Of a DNA stretch of 64,000 nt, positions 10,858-23,328 are shown in pieces. The first letter of the stretch is position 1; the number at the start of each line of letters is the position of its first letter. This DNA comes from Immersiella caudata (taxonomy: Eukaryota > Ascomycota > Sordariomycetes > Sordariales > Lasiosphaeriaceae): the NCBI GenBank assembly GCA_030512335.1, contig JAULSU010000001.1, forward strand, positions 6,510,001-6,574,000, given 5' to 3'. The translations under genes were made by a program, and so were the position numbers. The notes beneath the pieces were generated by a model. The model was not told where the DNA came from. It saw only the letters and a list, made by a program, of their open reading frames with translations, and ran no database searches.

Positions 10858-13800
10858 GCTCCAGGGTCCGCCAGTGGGACGGGAAAAGCGGAACTCGGGC
10901 CAACGCACCAGGGGAGCCGCAGAGCTGATTTTACGGCACCACTCCCATCAACACTCTAATGTCGTAAGAAAAAGCTCCAAGCAAGACGGGGAACAGGACA
11001 CTGGCGGTGTCGTGGGCGATGGCAGAACTAAATGCAAACACTGAGAGGCTCTTGCATTGTTCCTTCCGGGTTCCAAATGGACCCGGGGCGGCGATCCCCT
11101 CCGCAGAATGTTATGCCGCGACGGTTGCGTCCATCCCTGGCGGGTCAGGAACAGCTTTCTTTCTAGCCGGTCGTAAATGAACTTTTCTGGGTATAGATCC
11201 GGGCTTGTCCTGATCAGCCTCCAGCGCGACGGGAACCCATCTCATCTCTGCTGGCCCCGTTCCAGAAGAAGGAAACACGGAATGTCCGTAAAAGCTGCTT
11301 TCCCTGCAGAGGTGTAGGTCCACGGCTTGAGCGTGCATTGAAACAGAGCAATTGGGGTCGGCGAGCCGAGGGGCAGGAAGCTTGTTCAACACTGTCACAG
11401 CATCTTTCCGAACACTGGCTGGTGACAGTGTTTCAGTTTGTGCCTCTCGTCAATCTCGAACACGATGGCGCTGGAGCCGCTCAGGCAAGTTCCCTGCACC
11501 CACCCGTCATCATGACGGGCGGCGCTTGTCCGTTGGTGACCGTTTCCAAGCATCCATGGTCGTATGGAGGCCAAAGCTCACCCCGGTGCTTGGCTGTCCA
11601 ACTGGAAAAAAAAGAAAGAAAAAAACTCTTTGGACATCACGATCTGGGTTTTGTTCCCTGTTCGACGGCCAGGAGTACGTCCGCATACAGCGGTCAAGAG
11701 GTGCGCAATAATTGGATGAAGCGCGAATGTCAGGTCAGATGGGAATGCATGTCGTGGACAGCGCTAAAGACGACGCAGGGGACCAGTTCCAAACTTTGGG
11801 AATTCAACAGGCGACCCGCGAACCAAGAACCGTGGTGGGACCAAGCTTCCAGAAGGGGTCCCAAATCCACAAGCAACAAGCACGCGTTCGGGGAATACCA
11901 CTTGATGGCACACACGTGGCGACTTGAAGTTTCGCTGAATATATCCTGCAGCATGACTGCATCGATGCTTGCATTCTTAGGTGCCTCGAGTTGAAACATC
12001 AACAAACTTCCACGTCCACTGCTCCCTCAAAGGGGAAGCCCATCCCCTGCGTCGTGCTGCCCGGAGGGCTTACCGCCAGTTCTGAAGTTCCATCGCGGTG
12101 GAACGACGACGCTTCTCCTGGCAGCTGGATGGCTTTTTTGAGCTCCCTCCCCGTCCAAGGTTCCAATTCGGGATACGACCAAGGGATAAGAGTTGTTCTC
12201 TAGTGTCATTTGTCGACTCAATTCGTCGTCGAGGGGGCGTTGAGGAGCTGCAACGCAAATCCACCTGAAGAAACGCAGTGGAGATGCCGCGTTATTCATC
12301 TCACGAACTAGTCGTCGCAGCTTGCGGGCGACTTGCCGTCGTCTCTTTACCCGACCGATCACAACTTCGAGAACCAGCCGCCCGTGGGAATGGTTTTGGC
12401 GGTAGTACTTCAGCGATCTACGATTTCCGCCTCGTTACTCGGTTAACCTCTCTTCGTCGTCCCTATTTGAAGGGCTGGAGAATCACTTTCCGCTCAAGTC
12501 AATGCGGCGGCCCGGCTGTCATGTTTGACCAAGCGATCAGGCATTGCAAGTTTACCCAGCGCAAGGACTTGCATTAAAACCGGGTACTTCACTGGAATTG
12601 GCATAGCCCTGGCCGATCGCGACAGATCGGTTGATCCATGTGTTGTTTGACAGAGCTCTCTAGAAGGTGGTGCGAGGCTTTTGTGTCATTTGAACTAGTG
12701 CCCGCTTGTGCGGTGGAGGGAATGGGGCCGCTGCTTGAGGCACCTGAGCTATGAAGAAACTCTTTCCAAAGAGGGATGGGAGAAGGTCTAGGTCGTACGA
12801 CCCGACGCGTTGGGAGAATTTATCTTCACCGCTAGATTAACCACGACGGAGCTGGTAAGGTCAGGGTGTGCAGACAGGTCTCAACAACCTCCCTTGCGAT
12901 GTGGGTTCATGGACGGACCCCTTTCCTTTCCTTCATGCCAGCCAAACCGCCACCACAAGCCGACGTGACTACCCTATATCACCCACGATTCGTAGGTCGT
13001 CGGAGTGCACAACCGTACAGTACACTCGGCACGTCCATGGCACAGACCGATCGTTGGTTGCCAAACTCTGATCACGGGCCTTAGCGGGCGTAATAATTGG
13101 GAGACCCGAACAACACGTTGTCGAGTTGAGTTCGATAAAGGCTGCTTGCTCCAGTGAGGGACGGCATTCTCCATTATCCATAGCAGAGGTCGGCTTCGAC
13201 ATGGGGTCACCAACACACCCTCATGCATTTAAGAGTGTGCTGGAATCGAGGCATCCGGTACAATTGCCTGTGCAATATGTCGGTATCTTTCGACAAAACA
13301 GAGGCCTGACTTCTTAGTGTAAACGTTCAGTTTTGGACCCTGGTGTTTTGTCACAACGATTTTCAGTCTTGCGGTGACCGTTTCAGCCCAGAAAAGTGGT
13401 GTAGGAAACTTAAGTTCCGCCCCCTTGTCAAACAGCGACGGAAACCTCGCCGGAATATTTTCTCGACCTGCATTATCGAGCCAATCCGACAGTCCATCGG
13501 GAAGATGCAGCGCGTTGCGCGACAGATGACTGAGGTCGTTGATGGCACGCAAACTGTTTGCGGGCTTAGACCCTGATCCCTGTTCAGAGTGGTCCCCCAC
13601 CCATGAATGCGGGGAGCCAATCAGCAGGCTCGGAGCTTAAACTCTAGCAACAGCCGCTCCAACTTCGCTTCGCTGCTCCCTCATCACGGTCTTGCCAGCA
13701 CACTGCCCGTGCTAGAATGACGAGGTGGTGTCGAGACGCTCTATCCCATACAGTGGAGGCGGTATGGGACGAAACTTTGCACAAACGAAATTGATTGATA

Positions 13801-14095
13801 CCCAACACATCTCCCCGTCAGAGACTCCGTTCACAATATCTGCCAAACAATCACATTCACAAGCATGACCAGCCCCAGCGATTGAACTCATCGTTTGACT
13901 AGGTACCTACCCTCCATACCATCCACCCACCGAATCATCCCAAGCACCATGCAGGCTCGGAACCGAGCGTTGCTTCCGACCGCTTCCGTTGAGCTTGTCT
14001 CTCACCAGCACCCGATCTCCCCACCCTCCGATCGCCGCAGAATCGTGTCGGGGGCCAGCACAGCAGACCCTACGCGCCAGCGACAAGCCGCACCG
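10858..14095. other. Gene-free stretch, probable upstream region of the 7328-10857 gene
   Basis: About 3.2 kb between the 5' end of the minus-strand hypothetical gene and the stop codon of lysine 2,3-aminomutase. Several frames of 60-220 codons are open (for example 11338-11994 plus). None shows a domain, consistent codon use or splice-supported continuation. A frame open upstream of 10857 (to about 10950) may mean that a 5' exon of the neighbouring gene has been missed. Nothing else could be supported. Confidence 0.5.
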
Positions 14096-15931
14096 TCATA
14101 TCGGCAGCTTCGTCACCGGGGCCTCATAATCAGAACCGACTGGGTCGTAGTACTCATAGACCTTGTTCTCCTTGTTCCTGCCGGTAAGCGCGGGAGCAGT
14201 GTATGTTGAGATGCCAGTCTCGCGGTCGTACGACTGAAAGGAGCAGGCCAACCGCTTGCCGCCCCCACCTGGCAGATCCACCACGAACGATGGCATCATG
14301 AAGCCAGCGATAGAGCCGCGCATCTTTGCCTCGATATCGAGGATAGTTTGCAGCGGCGTCCGCAGGTGCTCGACCCTTTCGACCATGTCACACTGGTAGA
14401 CATAGTACTGCGGGATGCGTCAGCGTCGACAACTATCATGCTCTGGTATTGCTCAGGTACATACCGGGAAAATGTTATTGTCGGCAAGCTTGCGGATCAG
14501 CGTCGACATTGTCTCGAAATCATCGTTCACACCGCGCAACAGGACCGCTTGGTTGCGAACCATGACCCCCGCCTCAAACAGCTTTTGGCTCGCCTCGGTG
14601 CTGATCCACGAGATCTCATTGGGGTGGTTGAAGTGGGTGTGCCACGCCATTGCCTTTCCGGCCCTCTTGGCCTGGTTGGAGAGGTCGATGAGGGCATTGA
14701 CCCAACCATCAGACTCGTCCAGAACCCTTGTGGGGGCCACAGCCAGTCCCTTGGAGGCAAAACGAAATCTCTTGATATTGGGCATGCCGATGAGACGCTC
14801 GCCAATGAGTTTCAGCTGCTCCGGCTGCAGGTAGTACGAATCGCCGCCAGAGACCACAATGTCGTGCAGGCCCGGTTGGCTCTCAATGTAGGCGAACGCC
14901 TCCTCCCAGCGCTTGCGGGTGGGCTTCAAGGACGCCTTGGTCACAGTATCGGTATCTGCCCCGACAGCGTACGAGCGCGTGCAAAACATACAGTACGTTG
15001 GGCAAACCGAGGTGGCTAAACGCATGTCAGAATGCAACCTCACATGGGACTGATGGAGACCTACGCAGGAATAATGCCTTGTCTGGGTACCGATGAACCA
15101 AGCCTTTGACGGGGCTATCCGCCGTCTCGTGGAGAGAGTCAAGGGTCAGCTTTGGGTGGTCGGGGACCATGAGCGACTTCATCGGCAAGAACTGGCGAAC
15201 GATTGGATCGTGCCGAGGATCGGCCCAGTTGACACGGCTCAAGATGTACGGCCTATGAAGTGTTTGTCAGTGCATGCAGAGGGGGGGGGGGGGGGGCGGG
15301 GGTTTTTGGTCGAGTTCAGACGTACGTCATCCGAATGGCCATTGTCGCGGCCGTCACGCCGTCGAGAACATCTGTGATGAACTCCTCGCGAGTCTGGACC
15401 TTGGTGCTCGATTTGTCGAGGGGAACTGTCTCAGGGACCACTGCTTGGAGAAACTTCAAGAGCTTGGCGGTGCCCTGGACGGTGTTGGTAACCTGCATAA
15501 GATTTGATGTTACACGACGCCCAATTCGACAATTCAGACTGTAGGGGACTTACACTCCAGCGATACGACAGGAATTCATCCGCCGACACGTTTTCCCAAA
15601 CGGCCACTTTACGCCAGAACTCATCACGACTCCCAGGGACCGCTACCGACACAGGATGCAGGTTGGTGGCGAGATTGATGTTTGCAACATCGTGGAGACT
15701 GGCGGGTGGTCTGGGGTATATGGATTGTCCGGCGAGAGGATTGCCAGGGATGTCGCGGATATTGGTGAGAATGGGCGCGATGTTGGCCCGGCTGGAATCA
15801 AGGACCTTGTCCACGTCGGTGACTTGAGCTTGCTGCCGTGGCAGTGATCCAACTGTGCGCTTCACGGCCAAACCAAGTGTGATGGACGGACCTCCAAGCA
15901 AGTGCTTGGACCGGGAGAGTTTGGAGAGCAT
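14096..15931 (-). CDS. L-lysine 2,3-aminomutase (radical SAM, PLP-dependent)
   Basis: Interconverts L-lysine and L-beta-lysine using a [4Fe-4S] cluster, S-adenosylmethionine and pyridoxal phosphate. There are five exons: 15931-15554, 15492-15326, 15252-15065, 15015-14465 and 14407-14096, giving 531 residues. All introns are 49-73 nt with GT..AG ends, and all phases match. The radical SAM motif is C249-x3-C253-x2-C256 (CPTYCMFCTRSYAVG), and it is read correctly only after the 15016-15064 intron is removed. Downstream are HTHFNHPNEIS and the PLP-lysine motif PGGGGK with the lysine at residue 479. The N-terminus starts MLSKLSRSKHLL and is basic, so mitochondrial import is possible but unproven. 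It is divergently arranged with the MFS transporter at 17030. Substrate specificity within the KamA/EpmB-like superfamily is inferred from overall similarity. Confidence 0.9.
15281..15296 (+). repeat. Run of 16 G within an aminomutase intron
   Basis: Sixteen consecutive G on the plus strand, followed by C and six more G, inside the 73-nt intron 15253-15325. On the transcribed strand's mRNA sense it is a C tract. It is close to the donor side of the intron. Confidence 0.95.
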
Positions 15932-17029
15932 GGCGGTAGAACGAGGTAGGCAAAGCTGTGTGCTCGTCCGCTGTACCGAAGGATGATGTGGGAGTTGGTG
16001 TTCCGGCCGAGGCAGAGGGATCGGGCGTTGGACAGCAAGGGCAAAGTCCAACGTGCCTAGCCGGAGGATATGAGTTGATTTGTTTTCAGGGGGGAGGATG
16101 GTTGGGGTGAGGAGGCTTTATACGCTGTCTCCAGCACCCTTCAATCTCGCGGTGAAGTCCTCTCGGTGCCGAAGGAGGCTCCACGCGAATGAATGAGACG
16201 TTGGAGGTTGCACAAACTGTTCAATCTCTCCCATTCAGTTGCGAAAACAAGCGATTCACTCCACCGGAATCACTCCATTGCCACCGCTCCGTCCGGACGA
16301 ATTTTAACAGCGATCGGGGGCTTCAACCTCAATCGATCACCTTTGCTGAGTGCCCTCACCCCGTCAGTTAGAGATAAGGCGCTTTTGGAGACTTTCACTC
16401 CAGATTCTGGGTCAAGTGAGCAGTGAGATCTGTTTCCTGCTGGATCCCAGGCGGCCTCTGCAAAGAGGTACTCTCCTCTTTGTCGCTCCCCGTTTCCTCC
16501 CCGTCTTGCTCAAGCGTTGAAGCGCGGCACGGACGTGAGGATAAGCAATCTAGACCAGCGTTGCAACCCCTGCATCTGATTGCTCCTCTTGAAGTTTGTC
16601 ACCTTCCGGGTTAGTGCCTGGCCGTCTGATAGGGGGAGGGTGCCATCGTGGTTGCTCACTGATGTCGTTTGTCCCTCGGCGCTACTCAACGAGCCGCCGC
16701 CGCAGTCCTGATGGGAGAAGTTGCATGCGGCAAGCTGAGTTGGGCGATGAATATCTCCTTCCCTTCGATGCACCTCAAGAAGTGCGACACACCGCAGTAC
16801 TAAAGAGAGCAATATCTCCTTGCGTTCGTGTGTGGAGGTTTATTCCCAAACCTTGCCGTTTCCGTCTCTCGAGCCTTTCTTCTTCCCAGCGGTGAAGGAT
16901 AGAGAACTTGAAAGAGTTTGCGGACCCATGGCTCTTGTTCTTTCCCAACTGCTGCGGGCCAACTCTCCCTCTTATAGAGGCGCATCCTCTCACCAGGCCC
17001 CCAAACCACCTTCTCATACCCACACGGCC
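15932..17029. promoter_or_regulatory. Shared upstream region of aminomutase (-) and MFS transporter (+)
   Basis: About 1.1 kb separates two divergent start codons, so both promoters must lie here. No further coding exon could be supported. I see no confidently recognisable operator. The interval includes pyrimidine-rich stretches on the plus strand near 16470-16510 and 16860-16890, typical of fungal 5' leader regions. Confidence 0.55.
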
Positions 17030-18962
17030 ATGTTCGGAATCCAGCCGCCCATTGGCGGATTCGCCAAAGCCAAAGGCGTTGCTGCCAAAGAGTAAGGCTA
17101 GGTTCACCCTTTCCATGCAGCCCGCGAGACAGTGCCCTACCGCGAAAATGATAACTGACATGCTCACTCGGTTAGGTCCTACAGCCTTGAGGAGTTGGGC
17201 CAGCCAAAACGCCTATCGACGCTAACGACGCCCATTGCTCCGGGTACCGGGGTCGATGTCAGCCCTCCTGCAGAGGCACAAGCAGGTGCATATCGACGCA
17301 GCAGCAGCCGCTGCAGACGCAGACCATCGCCGAAGTATCTCTTCCACCTCGACGCCGGTTTCCGCCCTTGGAGGGTCGTTGTTGGCTGCTTTTGTCTTAC
17401 CGTTGCCGTTTACGGATTACTTTCTAGCATTGGCCTTTTTCAGACGTACTGGCATGAACATCAGCTCAGAGACAAAACCGAGGGCGAGATTTCGTGGATT
17501 ATCTCGGTGTTTGGATTCCTAGGCTGCTTCTGTGGTGTCCTAGCTGGAGTGCTGTTCGATCGGTTTGGCATTAGGTGGTTACTGCCCCTGGCGAGCGTGG
17601 CGTATGTGCTGGCTTTTGTTGGGCTGGCGTTTTCGAGGACGTATGGAGAGTTTATGGGGTGTTTTGTCGTTGCGGGGGTTGCTGCTGGTATGCTTGTCTA
17701 TCTACTTACCTCCCCATGCGACGGGAGCGGAGAGAGGAAAGGCTGATGCGAACAGCGCCGCCTACCACCATTGCGTTTTGCGTAGTGAGTCAGTGGTTTA
17801 GTAAGCGCGAGGGCATCGCGACGGGGTGTGTCACGCTGGGAGCGGCTGTGGGCGGGATTGGGTTCTCGTTGCTGCTGCAAGGGTTGTTTGATAGGTTGGA
17901 GTGGAGGGATGGGATGTTGGTGCTCGCCGGGGTGTTGGCGGCTCTCATGGCCGGGGGGAACGCGCTGGTGAAGGTGAATTTGGTGGAGGCCGAGGTCGGT
18001 GCGGTGGAGAGAGAAGGGGGAGGGGGTGAGAAGCACGAGGGGGGTGAGGAAAGTGGGAAAGTGCGCTGGGGAGTGTTAAGGGGGTTGGTGAGAGATGGAA
18101 AGTTCTGGTTGGTGACGTATGCGGTGTTTGGTGAGTTCTTCTTCTACCTGTTGACGCTTGTGATGAGAGGGCGGTGGGCTGGATTCTTCTAACGCCGCAT
18201 GCCGGGACCTCGTTCCGGAGACGCACGCAGCATATGAACTAGTCCTGTTTATACAGTGGGGGTCCATTCCTACATATGCCGTCTCTGTCGGCATGGGGGA
18301 GAAGCAGTTTTACCTCATGATGTCGTACAACATGTGAGTTTCCTGCTACCCAGTGGTCAGGGTACTTGGCGTGGCTGATCAAAAGGGTGTGCTCTCTGTT
18401 TTCGGCAGAGGGGCTATCGTTGGCAGAACGGCGCCGATGTGGTTGTCGGACAGGAAGTTGGGGCCGATGAATATGATTATACTCATGAATGGGTTAACAC
18501 TGCTAGCGGTGGTGGTGGTGTGGTTGCCGTTTGGGGCGTTGACGGCTGAGGCGTTGTTTGTCGTGGTGGTGTTGATGGGGGTGGGGACGGGGAGTTTTGT
18601 TCCCCTAGGGGTGACGGTAGTTAGCGGGCTTTGTCGGCCGGGGACCACGGGGACGTTTCTGGTATGTGTATTGGAGAGGGTTTGGGATTCAGTGCTGACG
18701 ACAACGGCCAGGGCTCGGTGTACACCGTTATCAGCGTTGCGTAAGGGGTCCCTCATTCGAGGGCTTTGGACAGTGAGAATGGACTGACAAGCATCGCAGC
18801 ACATTGATCGGAAACCCCTCCACGGGAGCCATTCTCCAACGATTCGGCTCGCATGGCCTGGTGGTATTCATCGCCATCGTGCTCGTCACAGGGCTCGCTA
18901 GCGCTGTTGCGCTACGTTGGGAGTGTCACGGTAGGCGGTGGATCATGAGGGACAAGATCTAG
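17030..18962 (+). CDS. MFS transporter, monocarboxylate (MCT-like) family
   Basis: Plasma-membrane transporter of the fungal monocarboxylate-porter type. Seven exons give 499 residues: 17030-17091, 17176-17687, 17756-18159, 18257-18333, 18409-18661, 18712-18740 and 18800-18962. All phases close to a single frame ending at TAG 18960-18962. The family hallmarks are the first membrane helix with YGLLSSIGLFQTYW, a loop DRFGIRW after helix 2, TTIAFCVVSQWFSKREGIA in helix 4/5, a charged central loop (about residues 275-305), and GSIPTYAVSVG, GAIVGRTAPMWLSD and NPSTGAIL in the second half. Exon 6 has only 29 nt. The third intron (donor GTGATG) is the least certain junction. The natural substrate cannot be read from sequence. 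Its divergent pairing with lysine 2,3-aminomutase makes a lysine-derived or carboxylate metabolite worth testing. Confidence 0.85.
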
Positions 18963-21583
18963 CCCCGGTCACATCATCTGTCTGGTGTCTAGCTTAAAAG
19001 GACCGCGCGTCCTACAGGGCGTTGTGAACTATGGTTGGGCGGTTTTTTGGGGTCGCACCGCAGGCGGACGGCGGGGAAGGAAAGTGTGCAGGAGGGGAAA
19101 GGGGGGCGATGATTGGTACCGCTGGGAACATGGCGTTGGGTTGAGAGACAGACCTTGACAGATGTGTACAGATGTACAAGACGGCTACCATTGAATTAAC
19201 GTTTTCTGAAAGCAGTTGCGATAGGCTTGTTCGGATAGCTAAAACCTCCGGGTGGGTTTGCTAGTCGTAGTTGTATCTGTATCTGGTGTTCTGTGCCGCC
19301 GGGCGACCGAGACAGAGACATGTCCGAGCTCTGGCAGATGAGGCCGTACGCACCGAGAGGAATCGGTAGTCCCAGGGCCATGGTCAGTGTCGATGCCATA
19401 TCACACAACAGAAAGGGGGTCCACGTCCAGGCTGATTCTAGCGGGGGTGGCGTTGGGCTCTACCGAAAAGGGGTGGGCTACACCATCTCATTGCCATTCA
19501 CTGCCTGGTATTGCATGCTGATGTCACAGGTGCAAGATGTGACAGCTCACCTTGGGCATCTGCACCATCTGGTACATGGTAGGTTATGAGCCAAGAAGGA
19601 TGGACGGGAGACAGATTATCGTCGATGGCCAGCGAGAAATGTCTTGCAGGCGAGATCGAGATTGAGAGATGGGCGGGAGGTACCGTACGCCGGTCGTGGA
19701 TGACTGCTTGGTAAGGTACTTGTCATCTGGTTATCCAGGAGACTGTGCGGACTACATATCCTCGGAGGTCCGGAGACAGCTCCGATTCCGAGCTGTACGT
19801 TGAGCACGTTTTGTGGAGTCCTGCTGGGTCGGAATGCTCGACAAGTGCCGAAGGGCAGATGTCATGTCGAGACACCAATTCACTGAACCCATTTCTGGAA
19901 TGGTGAGCACATGGGAACCCGCCGTGTGTGCGACTGTGATGAGGCACACCCTGGTCGATGAAGTGCAGGATTTATTTTCCTTTTTCCTTTTTGGCGTCTT
20001 CTGCCTGCATCGGCATCGAGTCCGAGACTTCTCGGGTGCCCTCCCCGAAGGCACGGAGACAAGAAAAAGAGGCGTGTCCTCTTCTGGATGAGCCGCATTG
20101 TTTCGCTGGCAGTAGGATCTCCGGGGAAGAGACCCGGCTGCATGTAGGGATTTAGGGGGTGTGAGACGGGTGCGACTCACGATAAGATGAACAAGGATAT
20201 TTTGCTCTGGACTGTGCCTATCGAGCATCGAAGCGAGCCAACCCTCTTTGGTGATTTGGAGTCACTGGGTTTGTTTGAACACTGGGCGAGTTGCACAGAT
20301 CGAGGGGCGCCCGAGAGATCGATCGATCCAGCCTGCTTTGGGCCGGGCTGCAGATGTGAGATGTGATAAATTGAGGCTGCTGAAGCCGGGGCCTTTCCAG
20401 AGACCGTTGCACTCGATTCCTGTGTCACCGGTGTTCGTGGGGTCAAGCTCCGAGGTGACTTTGGGGATCGACTTTGTGTGCTCACTTGAGCCGACAATTC
20501 GAACTGGTGTTCCCTAAATAGCGAGCCAGAATGGTTGTAGATTCCCAAAATTTACGCCCGCCTGGTCCTTCCTGACCGGTACAGGTCGCTGCAGACTCAG
20601 CCAACCAGTTCTTCATGGAACTTCAGCGGTGACCCTCGCAGTTGCGTCTATCCAGTGATATCGTGCGAGTCCAGACCGAATTGAAAATGCCTGCGGTACG
20701 TCGTGGCTTTGGCCCGGTACCCGCTTTCGTTGAGACCGTCACTCTGAATTGATTCCATGAATCTGGGGGTATGGTACATCTCATCCCATCGATAGCCCTT
20801 TGATGATAAGCTTCCCTGCAGCTGGCTTGCGATCGGTCGCGTAGTGCCGGGGATGTCCACGTCACGAAGATCGGAGCTAACAGTGGCCAACTTCACCTGG
20901 GAAGCTGTGACATGTAAAGGCGGTTAGGTAAGCCATCTGATCGAGGCTGAGTGATCGGTGGGCGCTGGATATTCGGAAAGCCACCTGTACTGGTTGGATC
21001 GAACCTGCTCGTTTTGTCAGGAGATCTGACGTGCCTGTTGGAGAGTCAGTCTATCCAAGGTGATGGGATAAGCTATTTCCTTGGTAGCTGAGCGGCACAG
21101 AATCACAGAGGCGGAGCTGGTGGACTTGGGCAGTAACTTTCGCTGAAATTCAACCAACGCAGCAGACTCCCAAGCTCCTGGCCCATATGCAAATTTGACA
21201 CTCGCTTCTCCAGGCCCAATGTCCCAAGTTGGCCCTCTGCCTGCTTTTAGTCCTAAAAAACCTTTTATCCCACCTACTTGGGTATCAATGTGTTTATTGT
21301 AATCGACGACGCTGTCCCAATCATGGGTAGACAGCATGCAACCATCGCGATATGCTCCTATACGGCGAGGGGGTCTTTCAAGATAAAGACGACGAACTTA
21401 TTAAAACTCGAACGCCTCGCCAGAGTCTGAAGGATGGTGCGTGCTGTTGAGTGTGTGCGGCGGAAGACTGCGTGGAATCTCGCAGTGACGCGTGCCTGGC
21501 GAGGACGTTGCGCGGGTGTGGCGCAACATCGTTTCGACAGCGCTAGAAAGAGGCTGCGCCTCCATGGTCTAAACCGCCAACCA
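18963..21583. other. Gene-free stretch between convergent genes
   Basis: About 2.6 kb containing the 3' UTR of the MFS gene on the left and of RPB7 on the right. Short open frames on both strands have no domain or splice-consistent extension. I saw no tRNA, repeat family or mobile-element terminus. Confidence 0.5.
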
Positions 21584-22260
21584 TTAAGCTTGAAGGCATC
21601 TGCAATCTTTGTCAGTATGTTGCGACCCAAAAACAAGATATCAAGGCATACCCCAGAAAATCGCCATTTATACTACCAATAGCCCACATCTCGCCGACCT
21701 CAGTCCTCAAACCAATGATCCTACACCGCACATGAGTTCCTGGCTCGATGACCATGTCAGCGTTATTGGTGAACTGAGGCGGCGTGGCATTAGCATCGTA
21801 TTTGATCTCGTCGGGGATCAACTGTCCGCTGGTCAGCTCAACTACTTCTGCATGGCATGACGACGCGCGTGGTCTGCCGTACGTGTGAAGAGACGAAAAG
21901 ACGGAGAGGGCCTGCTTGGGCAAAGAAGCCGTGGGAGTTGACAGTGTAGACGATGGCGTCGACCTATGACCAGTGAGCGTAAGTCAGTAGTAGACGGGGG
22001 AGGCGACCAACAACTTCCCCCTTGAACGGCCTCCAGACCACGGCACGATAGCGCACGGTAAACTCGGCGAGGCCGCTGCCAGGGAGGATGCGACCTTCAG
22101 AGAGGTCGAATGTGTCCATAATGGCGATAATGTAGTAGTCGCCTGAGCAAGTGCCCTCAACATCCTTGACGAGTTTGGTTGTGACCAGATCATGCATGTT
22201 CCTCCCAAAGTAGGAGGGATGGAGTGTAACCCTCCGCTCGAGGTTGTGGAGGAAGAACAT
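21584..22260 (-). CDS. RPB7: RNA polymerase II subunit Rpb7
   Basis: Forms the Rpb4/Rpb7 stalk of RNA polymerase II, which contacts nascent RNA and acts in initiation and termination. Exons are 22260-22012, 21963-21883, 21821-21652 and 21599-21584, giving 171 residues, the length known for yeast Rpb7. The N-terminal RNP-like domain starts MFFLHNLERRVTLHPSYFG. The C-terminal OB/S1 domain includes VDAIVYTVNSHGFFAQAGP and MWAIGSINGDFLG. The first donor is GTTGGT, weaker than usual. The last intron (21600-21651) has donor GTATGC and an ACTGAC branch 12 nt before the acceptor, and it leaves a 16-nt terminal exon. If that intron is retained, the protein instead ends with about 13 different residues at a stop at 21612. 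Confidence 0.93.
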
Positions 22261-23328
22261 ATTATGGTGGTGCTGCCGAGGCAGACAACGGGACTTGAGA
22301 GTCGAAGAGGGTATCAAACGGCGGGGGACCGAAGCGAGGATGGAATTTGGAGAAAAGCGTGGGAGCTGCAGGTCGCGCTTCGGCGCGCGAATGGGGCAGC
22401 TGACAATATCGTCTATGGCGTCGCTGCTAAGTTTCGGGTAATAAGTGCTTTGAAAAAGCCACGCCGTTCTGAAAGAGATAACGCGGGTTTGCGACAGTTG
22501 CGTCACAAAGTGTGGGTTCTCGTCAACGAGGTTGGCGACTGCAAGGCTGACGGATCCGGGCAAGGAAAATTATGGCGGGCTCATTGACTAGTGGCCCGTG
22601 CGTTAGCTGCAGGAACGCAGGAACGGCAAGCTTTCCTGCGTGACTTGGCTTGCCGAGAGATTCGAGAAAGATTGGGGAAGCAAATCATCAACATACACTA
22701 GTAGCAGAATTGAATCATCTGCCATGGTCTGATTTCACCTGTGCAGTAATAACGAACGTCATATTCGAGTGACTCTATCTTCTTCCAGGGTAGCTTTCCA
22801 GTGTGGAGAGAGCGATTGGGGCTGGGCTGGAGGGGCCGCTGGCTCTCAAGATGCCCCGTCAAGATGCCAGCTCATGCAGATATAGACTCTCCACGACCAA
22901 TGCCACGGATCCATCAGCTGGTGCTCGCCGGAGAATGCCTAGACGTCTTGAGTTTGGGCTCGTGGATCAAATCATCAACCCCTCTTCAAAGTCAATCTCG
23001 CAGTGGTCGAGCTTGCTGAGGAGACCCCACCATCCCACCATGCATCCGAGGCACGGGGCGTTTGTTTAAACTTTTTAGCAAGACAAGGGTCGGGTGACGC
23101 GCCGCGAATCAGTCAAACACCAGCAGATGCCAGCTCATCAATCTCATTGCAGCCCTAGAGGATTACTTTACCTTCACCCGCTCGGCGATTCCCAGAGATA
23201 GCGAGAGCACCCATCTCCACCCCACCTTATCCGGTCCCCGTAGTCAATGCCTAGATCGCCGATACACCAACAAAGAAAGCGCAACGACAGAAGAACCCGC
23301 CCCATTTGCGAGAAATAAAACGTGCATC
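22261..23328. promoter_or_regulatory. Divergent upstream region of RPB7 and the Mpo1-like gene
   Basis: About 1.07 kb between two divergent start codons. The 5' UTRs and promoters of both genes lie here. No additional gene, tRNA or clear factor-binding array was found. The minus-strand frame continuous with RPB7 stays open upstream to about 22563, but it lacks any conserved extension, so the downstream ATG that gives MFFLHNLERR was chosen. Confidence 0.5.

Noticed and set aside
11338..11994. 218-codon plus-strand open frame
   Set aside because: No domain, erratic composition rich in Trp/Cys/His typical of non-coding frames, and overlapping open frames of similar length.
13895..14209. 104-codon plus-strand frame overlapping the 3' end of lysine 2,3-aminomutase
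   Set aside because: The second half is antisense to the aminomutase last exon and the first half has no family character.
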